Shown here piece after piece: positions 1 to 4,974 of a stretch of 6,570 bases of DNA. The number at the start of each line of letters is the position of its first letter. Within the stretch, counting starts at the first letter, position 1. A program made the translations under genes and the position numbers. Origin of the DNA: Saprospirales bacterium (GTDB lineage: Bacteria > Bacteroidota > Bacteroidia > Chitinophagales > Saprospiraceae); contig DLXL01000078.1 of NCBI GenBank assembly GCA_003448025.1, positions 1-6,570 on the forward strand. Direction: 5' to 3'. The notes beneath the pieces are model-generated. The model searched no databases. It worked only from the letters and a program-made list of their open reading frames with translations, and had not been told where the DNA came from.

Positions 1-3
1 CAA

Positions 4-21
4 GATTCATGCAACAAAGCC
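4..21 (-). repeat. Terminal inverted repeat, IS903-like tip (left)
   Basis: Read on the minus strand this is GGCTTTGTTGCATGAATC. It is a perfect 18-bp inverted copy of 6548-6565. From memory the IS903 (IS5 family) terminal repeat is GGCTTTGTTGAATAAATC, which differs at 2 of 18 bases and has the same length. The tip (GGC) points into the window, so the body of the element would lie to the left, outside the window. No transposase is visible. It could instead be another repeat that ended the assembly; the IS reading rests on the repeat alone. Confidence 0.55.
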
Positions 22-72
22 TCTGTAAATTACCTTTAGTGATAAGATATTTTTATTTATCGTTGGTGCTAA
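22..72 (-). other. Start of a further cassette, leader only
   Basis: On the minus strand this stretch begins TTAGCACC immediately after the G of the attC-like site at 66-135, so it is read as the first 51 bp of the next cassette. It is AT-rich and holds no gene. It stops at the IS-like end at 4-21. By the rule seen in the other cassettes, the missing far end of this cassette should carry a box reading GGTGCTAAC. An 11-bp string, TGTAAATTACC on the plus strand (24-34), also occurs in the leader of the large Cys-rich protein gene at 3715-3725. Confidence 0.45.
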
Positions 73-135
73 CGGTTTGCATCCACGTCAGCCGACCCGC
101 TTAGGGGCGGTTGGCGTGGATGCGTTGTTCTGCAC
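66..135 (-). repeat. attC-like recombination site 1
   Basis: This 70-bp imperfect palindrome follows the 147-830 gene. The long stem pairs 79-98 with 104-123: nine perfect pairs (GCATCCACG with CGTGGATGC), then pairs with two wobbles and one A-G mismatch, closing a 5-nt loop. Outside the stem are the AAC/GTT cores at 71-73 and 127-129. In gene direction the boxes are GTGCAGAAC (entry side) and GTTAGCAC (crossover side, expected cut between 73 and 72). The entry box is complementary to the cassette's own start at 844-853. The crossover box departs from the classical GTTRRRY consensus after GTTAG. The site is unlike the other two in sequence. The stem may also stop transcription of the gene upstream, although no long T-run follows. 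Confidence 0.62.
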
Positions 136-852
136 AGTATTTCTTTTTAATCTTTTATCATCTTTATTGCCATTGTTTTATTGCTGTCGTTTTCAAGGTA
201 GCAGTAATAAATCCCTGATGCTAAATGGCTTACTTCTATTTTGATTTTGTCACCTTGACTGGCTACTACATTTTTCCTCAATACTATCCTTCCAAGATTA
301 TCCGCAATAACTAAATCCGAATTTATTCCATGCTGCTTTACTTGAAAGATAGCAAATTCTTTTACTGGATTATTGATTAAGTTAAATTGGTAAGGTTGTT
401 CAGTTTTATGTCCAGTCGAGTTTGTTCCACTTACCATTACTTCAGTTACTTTAGTAGTCTCACCAGAATTTGAACAATCTCCATTTGGATTTACAATCGT
501 CTCAAACCCATTTACAGTCAATATTATCTGATAGTTTCCATTCGGTAATTGCCCAACTTGAAAAGTGTCAATTGATGGGCAAATGGTATCTAATGGCCCT
601 ATTGCGTAGCAGCCTTTTATCTTTATTAATTTATTACTTGTATCAATTTCCATTTCCGTGTAATCAAGGTCACATCCCGCACTTGCGGTTCTTATTTCGC
701 CGATAACCAAAACGGTATCATCCATTGTGGGTGAAATTGGAATTATGCGAATGCTATCAATCCAAACGTATTGAGCCGACAATTTCAACCCTATGAGCAA
801 CAGTAAGGTGATTTGACTTATCTTTTTCATTTTTCTTTTTTATTGTGCAGAA
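73..852 (-). mobile_element. Gene cassette 1 (complete), one T9SS cargo gene
   Basis: This predicted cassette of 780 bp runs from the crossover point in site 2 (between 853 and 852) to that in site 1 (between 73 and 72). Its first bases on the minus strand, GTTCTGCACA (853 to 844), are the exact reverse complement of its last box, TGTGCAGAAC (136 to 127), 10 of 10 bases. A circularised cassette would bring these two together to complete the attC palindrome, which is the classical organisation of integron cassettes. The single gene starts only 22 bp from the cassette edge, so there is little room for its own promoter. Its AT-rich coding sequence looks different in composition from the genes of the neighbouring cassettes, which fits a separate origin. 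Confidence 0.55.
147..830 (-). CDS. Small secreted protein with T9SS type A sorting domain
   Basis: This 227-residue exported protein has no recognised activity. Residues 1-20 form a Sec signal peptide (MKK, then a hydrophobic run ending LSAQ). Residues 21 to about 136 are a compact, probably beta-rich domain with four cysteines (C53, C74, C84, C119) that could form two disulfides. It includes the stretch DSIRIIPISPTMDDTVLV near the start and a GNYQIILTV strand around 98-106. Residues 150-227 match the type IX secretion C-terminal sorting domain: a NLINNPV start, ADNLGRIVL in the middle, LASGIYYCYLE near the end and a basic finish. T9SS carries such proteins across the outer membrane and releases or anchors them. 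The ATG follows the A-rich leader AATAAAAAAGAAAA, typical of Bacteroidota. It is the only gene of cassette 1 and lies downstream of the terminator at 938-979, so its transcription depends on readthrough or an unseen promoter between 853 and 937. Confidence 0.9.
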   Translation of the reverse strand: MKKISQITLLLLIGLKLSAQYVWIDSIRIIPISPTMDDTVLVIGEIRTASAGCDLDYTEMEIDTSNKLIKIKGCYAIGPLDTICPSIDTFQVGQLPNGNYQIILTVNGFETIVNPNGDCSNSGETTKVTEVMVSGTNSTGHKTEQPYQFNLINNPVKEFAIFQVKQHGINSDLVIADNLGRIVLRKNVVASQGDKIKIEVSHLASGIYYCYLENDSNKTMAIKMIKD

Positions 853-913
853 CGTTGGCACTGCTGCCGTGCCGACGTTTAGGAGGTATGGTCGGTAGTG
901 GATTGTTAGTGGC
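845..913 (-). repeat. attC-like recombination site 2
   Basis: This 69-bp imperfect palindrome lies between the terminator at 938-979 and the gene at 147-830. Paired segments are 859-864 with 895-900 and 867-873 with 885-891 (several wobbles), around the 11-nt loop 874-884, with unequal unpaired bases between them. AAC and GTT cores are at 851-853 and 905-907. Over 61 aligned positions without gaps (854-914 against 3891-3951) I count 52 identical to site 3, including an identical loop. In gene direction it opens with TGCCACTAAC and ends with GTTCTGCAC. The two outer boxes do not match each other, as expected when they come from different cassettes. Each matches the far end of its own cassette. 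Confidence 0.65.
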
Positions 914-937
914 ATATTTATTGTCAATTTTCATACC

Positions 938-979
938 AAAAAGTTCGCGGCTGGGATGTATATTCCCAGCCGCTTGAAC
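938..979 (-). terminator. Intrinsic terminator after the lipoprotein gene
   Basis: The perfect 10-bp stem GCGGCTGGGA/TCCCAGCCGC (947-956 with 964-973) closes a 7-nt loop. It is extended by GTTC/GAAC (943-946 with 976-979) across a 2-nt bulge. On the minus strand the stem is followed directly by five T (942 to 938). It begins about 15 bp past the lipoprotein stop codon and should end the transcript of the two-gene unit in cassette 2. It is distinct from the attC-like site 25 bp further on. Confidence 0.8.
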
Positions 980-993
980 GGTTAGCCTTGACG

Positions 994-1530
994 TTATTCA
1001 GGTAAAGACGCCTTTTTGTAAAGTGTCACTTTACTACTGTCAATAAACGGATCATCTGCTGTTCGGTTTGTTGCTTGAAAGTAGATGTTCATCTGAACAC
1101 TATCTGGGTATATGCGACAGTGTATCCTTGAAAAATACCAATAAACACCACCAAAACTACCACAAACAGGACTTACATCTCCCATTACATATTCATTTTC
1201 ACCCAACTCTTTTGTGACTCCGAGTGTCCGGTAGGACAGCCCCAAAGACCCATATTTAACATAGTATGGGAATGACTTGCCGGAATGTGCCGAATTGGTA
1301 CCATCGAATATTATAGTGTCTAAGCATGAGCTGCCTTCTACCACGCCCATGTAAAGATTGTCGGAACAAACGCCCACATTGTTGAGCTCAAAGCATCTAT
1401 CCAAAAGTTCGCACGATCCATCTGCACAGACTTTGTGCGTGGGGCAATCTGGGCAATTTTGGTCGTTGCAGGCACTGAGAAGCCCAATAAAAGGCAACAA
1501 CAGGAAGAAATGATTTTTGAATTTTTTCAT
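994..1530 (-). CDS. Cys-rich lipoprotein, unknown function
   Basis: This 178-residue lipoprotein has no recognised family. Residues 1-20 are a basic and then hydrophobic signal sequence ending in the lipobox LLSAC; C21 would be lipidated. The residues after it (NDQN) carry no strong signal for inner-membrane retention, so an outer-membrane or surface location is likely. Just behind the anchor is a cysteine cluster (C26, C29, C35, C40, C46, C55) with the motif KVCADGSCE, resembling short disulfide-bonded EGF-like modules. The rest (about 56-178) looks beta-rich, with C69, C123 and C138 and a GSFGGVYWYFSRIHCR segment. It is the only gene here without a T9SS sorting domain. It starts 24 bp after the stop codon of the 715-residue cargo protein and is followed by a strong terminator, so the two are probably cotranscribed. 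A role in retaining or partnering that secreted protein is possible but is inference. Confidence 0.87.
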   Translation of the reverse strand: MKKFKNHFFLLLPFIGLLSACNDQNCPDCPTHKVCADGSCELLDRCFELNNVGVCSDNLYMGVVEGSSCLDTIIFDGTNSAHSGKSFPYYVKYGSLGLSYRTLGVTKELGENEYVMGDVSPVCGSFGGVYWYFSRIHCRIYPDSVQMNIYFQATNRTADDPFIDSSKVTLYKKASLPE

Positions 1531-1554
1531 GACAGGAGAATTTGTTTTTAGGTT

Positions 1555-3702
1555 TTAGAAAACCAAGATTTTGAAATTTTGTGCTTGGGAGCCACCAGTA
1601 CAGTGTACGATATATGCCCCTTGGGGAAGGTCGCCTATAGAAAGTTGGAGCAAATGGCCTCCCGGCGAAACATCTCCGGAGTATGCGACCTTAGCCAAGT
1701 GTCCATTAACATCGAACAGTCTAATTTGAAGGTTCGTTTCCGTCTCGGCATTGACCTGTACATTCAGCCAATCACTTGTCTTACTTGGGAAAACGGCGAA
1801 CTTGACGACTTGTGTGGCGACCGACCGACCTTTTACAGGACGCTCGAAATTCTCGCCTCCGTTGATGCAAGACACACCCCTGATTTCGTTGTCGAATTCA
1901 CGAGTGAGTACAATCACGCCGCTGCCAGGCACGGTCGGCAGATTGTCCCAAGACCCGAAAAGCGAGAGGAAGAAGCCGACCCCACCCAGCCGATTGGCTA
2001 AGCTGTTGACGGCGCTCAGTGGGAAGGTATTCGTGCCATCCGGCCCAGATTGCGAGCCGACAATATAGTTGGCGTACTTTTTTGCACAACATTCTTCATT
2101 GATAGGATCTGCGGCACTTTCTACAACCCCAAGCAAGTAGTAGTCGCTTGCTACACCTGCTTCCGAGCGCCAGCAGCCATAGCCACGGGTTCGGAGGTAG
2201 TAAGCACTGAAAAGTGTCACCCGGATTGGTGCATTTGGCGCAAGAGAAAAAGTCCTGCTGCCTGTAAGTAGTGCAGCATCGCGCGTTTCGTCTAAACACC
2301 CATTAGAGTTTTTAATAGAGAATGGTGTTGTAATAAGGGCCTGAAGTCCACTTATAAACTGATTTATTTGATTGTTGGTGGGGATATTGCTCCCTGATGT
2401 ACTGTCAAGAGTTTGAACATAATACTGAAGTGCCGGACCAGCTAGGTCGAGAAGCTTTATCCAAAAATCGGGGTTCCATGATGATTTGCATGAAGAATTA
2501 AGCGTGGCTCGTCCTGCCGCTATAGGAGTAATATCGCCCGTCTTCCCTTGCAGAGCACCGATCCATGCCCAGTCCTCCGCTGTAGCCTCCGAGCCCTTAC
2601 TCACCCAGCAACTTCGAACTTTCGATAATATCCGTAGCCTGGAGGTATATTGGTAATAAACGTGTAAAGGGCGTGTACAATCGCATTCACTTGGTATGTT
2701 GGTATTATAATTTCCACTGCCGCTTAAGCAGGCAAGAAAAAAGGCGAGTTCCGAGGCTTCTGTAGTTACGCTTTCAGGATCCTCACTTACCGGCAGGTTA
2801 CTCCGTATTAGCTTTCTGGGGTTGGAGAATACTCCTCTGTTCTGCTTGAGTGAAGAGAACTTGGCCGCACCAGCCTCCAAGCGGTATTCATTTCCTTCCG
2901 AGCCGTCTTTGGAGAATTTCTTGGCCTCTACATGGTAGTTGTTCATGTTTTCATTGGGAGTTGCAAGATTCGAGCCCTTACTGACCACTTTACATTTGCA
3001 GCTACCTACAATAATAGGTATACACCATTGATCCTCACCACTACCGAAAATACTATTCGAAGGGAACCATGGTTGAAGGCTGCTCCCAGTGCTTGTAGAC
3101 GGTTTGATGAAGCTGGCATTGTCGAATGCATAAGCCTGTAAAAAAGCCAGTTTTTCATAAAGGCTAACTGTTGTTAACTCATCAATAAACTCACAAAAAG
3201 CTTCTTCATTACCTTCTTTTGCAAACCATGCCTCTAGTCTGTTGTAAAGCCCCTCTGAAACAATTACTGGCTCATCCTGTGACCATGTAGACACACGGCT
3301 TACATCCGATATCCAATTGTCATCCTCCCCGGTTCCGATGGGAATTACTTCCCAAATTACCAAGGTGTCTAAGGGCAATCCCTCAAGAAGTATTTCGTTT
3401 GTACTGATTTGCGCCGTCGTCCAAGTTGTCGCAGGCGCATCAAATCTATACCGAAGTGTGTAGCCCGTTGCCGTAGGAATCTCCAGCCACCTTAGATAGA
3501 CATCTGCATTTGAATCAAATCTTATTGCGCAAGATGCTTCTGCAATAATCCTGGTTGGGCTTTGGAAGATTAGACTGTCATTAAAGAGTGTCTCAGGTGT
3601 TTCCCCGGCATCGAGACTATCGATTGGAGGGGGCTCCGTTTGAGTAAATGAGATAGAGGTGAACGACAGTAAAAGTGCTGCCACTAAGACTAAATGTTTC
3701 AT
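1555..3702 (-). CDS. Large Cys-rich secreted protein, FN3-like and T9SS sorting domain
   Basis: This 715-residue exported protein has no recognised activity. Residues 1-21 are a signal peptide (hydrophobic, ending SFTQ). Residues about 57-142 resemble a fibronectin type III fold, with the WLEIPTATGYTLRYR strand pair typical of FN3 modules in secreted Bacteroidota proteins. Residues about 150-630 are a long region I cannot assign. It contains 14 of the 16 mature cysteines, including CKC (235-237), CDC (340-342) and CC (538-539), so several disulfides are likely. Residues 637-715 are a T9SS type A sorting domain (LFDVNGHLA, LPQGAYIVHC), but its opening motif is FPSKTSD instead of the usual PNP. 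The ATG follows an A-rich leader, and a 178-bp gap upstream (3703-3880) may hold the promoter. The lipoprotein gene follows after 24 bp. No frameshift is seen. Confidence 0.9.
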   Translation of the reverse strand: MKHLVLVAALLLSFTSISFTQTEPPPIDSLDAGETPETLFNDSLIFQSPTRIIAEASCAIRFDSNADVYLRWLEIPTATGYTLRYRFDAPATTWTTAQISTNEILLEGLPLDTLVIWEVIPIGTGEDDNWISDVSRVSTWSQDEPVIVSEGLYNRLEAWFAKEGNEEAFCEFIDELTTVSLYEKLAFLQAYAFDNASFIKPSTSTGSSLQPWFPSNSIFGSGEDQWCIPIIVGSCKCKVVSKGSNLATPNENMNNYHVEAKKFSKDGSEGNEYRLEAGAAKFSSLKQNRGVFSNPRKLIRSNLPVSEDPESVTTEASELAFFLACLSGSGNYNTNIPSECDCTRPLHVYYQYTSRLRILSKVRSCWVSKGSEATAEDWAWIGALQGKTGDITPIAAGRATLNSSCKSSWNPDFWIKLLDLAGPALQYYVQTLDSTSGSNIPTNNQINQFISGLQALITTPFSIKNSNGCLDETRDAALLTGSRTFSLAPNAPIRVTLFSAYYLRTRGYGCWRSEAGVASDYYLLGVVESAADPINEECCAKKYANYIVGSQSGPDGTNTFPLSAVNSLANRLGGVGFFLSLFGSWDNLPTVPGSGVIVLTREFDNEIRGVSCINGGENFERPVKGRSVATQVVKFAVFPSKTSDWLNVQVNAETETNLQIRLFDVNGHLAKVAYSGDVSPGGHLLQLSIGDLPQGAYIVHCTGGSQAQNFKILVF

Positions 3703-3880
3703 TTTGAAAACTTTTGTAAATTACCCCGATATAAGACCTGCTGGGGTGGGGATATCCAACAGGCATTCAAGGCAAAACAGCAATCTCCTTCGTATTCAGA
3801 AGCATGAACTATAGAATTTTAAAAGCCTACATGGCATACGTGTTCAATGACTAGAAAAACGTGGATTATTTTACTGTCTT
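3703..3880 (-). other. Leader of cassette 2, possible promoter region
   Basis: This is the only sizeable non-coding stretch upstream of a gene inside a complete cassette, so a promoter for the 715-residue protein and lipoprotein would be expected here. I see no convincing match to the Bacteroidota promoter (TTTG, about 20 bp, TAnnTTTG). TAATTTAC about 13 bp before the ATG is only a partial match. An imperfect hairpin pairs 3737-3744 (CCTGCTGG) with 3756-3763 (CCAACAGG), 7 of 8 bases. Neither is strong enough to call as a site. Confidence 0.3.
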
Positions 3881-3881
3881 T

Positions 3882-3950
3882 GCCACTAACGTTACCACTG
3901 CCGACGTGCCGACGTTTAGGAGGCATGATAGGTAGTGGATAGTTAGTGCC
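3882..3950 (-). repeat. attC-like recombination site 3
   Basis: This 69-bp imperfect palindrome lies between the genes at 4002-4967 and 1555-3702. The outer boxes CACTAAC (3884-3890) and GTTAGTG (3942-3948) pair perfectly. CCACTGCC (3895-3902) pairs with GGTAGTGG (3931-3938) with one wobble, and GTGCC (3906-3910) with GGCAT (3922-3926), around an 11-nt loop identical to that of site 2. Unequal unpaired bases (GAC against GATA) lie between the stems, like the extrahelical bases that give attC hairpins their polarity. In gene direction it opens with GGCACTAAC and ends with GTTAGTGGC, with the expected cut between 3890 and 3889. The opening box predicts that cassette 3 begins with GTTAGTGCC. Confidence 0.65.
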
Positions 3951-4001
3951 ATATTTGTAAGAAGTAAATTGTCATGAAATGATTTTTGCAATAAAAAACA
4001 C

Positions 4002-4967
4002 TCATTCGACTATAAATCTTCCTGTCGCAATTCCTCGATTCGGCACAATTACCTTGAACAAGTAAACTCCCTGTTTTAAGCCCGTAATGTTTACCTGTAT
4101 GCTATCGGAAGTTCGCATCGTTGCAGTCACAACCATTTTCCCGCTTACGTCAAATATTTGGGCTTGAACTGCCTCGCCTGATATGGGTAATTTAATGTTT
4201 AGCATTGCTTTTGCGGGATTTGGCCATACCCTTATATCAAATATGGTTGTGCCTTCCTTTGAAGAAGTTGTTTGGCAAAAAGGATTAAGATTCAAAAAAT
4301 TACCACTCAAGGCCGGGCTTTTAAACGACATGAGATTCATTGGAATATGCTCTTCCTGCAAAGCGTTGATAGCTCGAGGAAAAAGCCAACCGGCCGTGCT
4401 GCCAATGTCTTCTAAAAATTGGCCGCTGTACCAAGAAGGCAGGAATGGGCCATCATTCCCGACCTCGGAAAAGGTTTGCGCCCATACCTTTTGGCCATTC
4501 AGGTCAAGCGTCGTGGTATCCAATATCACTATGTCAAAATAGGGGCGGGAAGGACTAGGATAAAAAGCAGAATCTACCGCCAGTTGACTGAAGGTGTCGA
4601 GTGCTATTGGGTACCGAATTCGCAAGGTGTCGCCGGGCATCAAGCCGAAGTTGTGCAGCAGAAATAGCGAGTCTCCTTCTTGATAATAAATCTTTTTGTC
4701 ATCTTGGCAGACGATTATTTTTGATACCAACCCACAACCAAAAGAGCCCCATGAATAACAATAGGTCACTCGAAGTTCTCGGCAAGGCAATGTGTCGAAG
4801 TGGGTCTCGGCGACAGATTCGACCACGAGCGTGTCGTAGCCTAACTCGCCGCCTAAAGCGTTAACCGCATAGCAGTATACCCATTTTGAGCCGACTGGGG
4901 CGAAAATTTGACCATAAACATGAAATGTAAAACATGAGAAAACGAAGACTAAGATGGTGTTTTTCAT
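4002..4967 (-). CDS. Secreted protein with T9SS type A sorting domain
   Basis: This 321-residue exported protein has no recognised activity. Residues 1-19 are a signal peptide (hydrophobic run, then YGQ at the likely cleavage site). The mature protein opens with FAPVGSKWVYCY, a beginning I associate with small beta-rich T9SS cargo proteins of Bacteroidota. The body to about residue 240 is predicted to be mostly beta strands, with KKIYYQEGDSLFLLHNF around 91-107 and LMPGDTLRI after it. Six cysteines (C32, C62, C70, C78, C87, C231) could form disulfides. Residues 247-321 are a canonical sorting domain: VWPNPAKAML, then IFDVSGKMV, then LKQGVYLFKV and RFIVE at the end. It starts 7 bp after the stop codon of the propeller gene, so the two are almost certainly one operon and depend on the same upstream promoter. 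The leader is A-rich (AATAAAAAAATC). Confidence 0.9.
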   Translation of the reverse strand: MKNTILVFVFSCFTFHVYGQIFAPVGSKWVYCYAVNALGGELGYDTLVVESVAETHFDTLPCRELRVTYCYSWGSFGCGLVSKIIVCQDDKKIYYQEGDSLFLLHNFGLMPGDTLRIRYPIALDTFSQLAVDSAFYPSPSRPYFDIVILDTTTLDLNGQKVWAQTFSEVGNDGPFLPSWYSGQFLEDIGSTAGWLFPRAINALQEEHIPMNLMSFKSPALSGNFLNLNPFCQTTSSKEGTTIFDIRVWPNPAKAMLNIKLPISGEAVQAQIFDVSGKMVVTATMRTSDSIQVNITGLKQGVYLFKVIVPNRGIATGRFIVE

Positions 4968-4974
4968 GATTTTT

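Larger units (their letters stand above)
853..3889 (-). mobile_element. Gene cassette 2 (complete), two-gene operon with terminator
   Basis: This predicted cassette of 3037 bp lies between the crossover points of sites 3 and 2. Its first bases on the minus strand, GTTAGTGGCA (3890 to 3881), are the exact reverse complement of its last box TGCCACTAAC (914 to 905), 10 of 10 bases. The neighbouring site 3 has a slightly different box in the same position (GGCACTAAC), so the match is specific to this cassette. Inside are a 178-bp leader, the 715-residue cargo protein, the lipoprotein and an intrinsic terminator. It is large for a cassette and looks self-contained. Confidence 0.55.

Noticed and set aside
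79..123. Simple rho-independent terminator for the 147-830 gene
   Set aside because: The stem is strong but lacks a following T-run and is flanked by AAC/GTT boxes that match the cassette start, so the attC reading is preferred. It may still impede transcription.
938..996. Hairpin with nearby GGCTAACCGTTCAAGCGG on the minus strand, reminiscent of a classical attC arm
   Set aside because: There is no matching GTT box on the other side and no complementary cassette start. The stem is followed by a T-run and sits just after a stop codon, so it is called a terminator.
1898..2299. Minus-strand open frames inside the 715-residue protein gene
   Set aside because: They are alternative frames of a continuous coding sequence whose frame is fixed by its signal peptide and sorting domain.
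3737..3763. Imperfect hairpin in the cassette 2 leader, considered as a riboswitch or attenuator
   Set aside because: Only 8 pairs with one mismatch, no T-run and no known riboswitch motif.
66..3950. CRISPR array or MITE as explanation of the repeated palindromes
   Set aside because: Spacing is 0.8-3 kb with genes between, which excludes CRISPR. The box matches extend across whole cassettes rather than within each palindrome, which a MITE would not explain.
4183..4542. Open frames on the plus strand, also at 470-706, 1579-2001, 2932-3141, 4601-4864 and 5362-5724
   Set aside because: All lie opposite well-supported minus-strand genes with signal peptides and sorting domains. None has a recognisable domain or export signal of its own.
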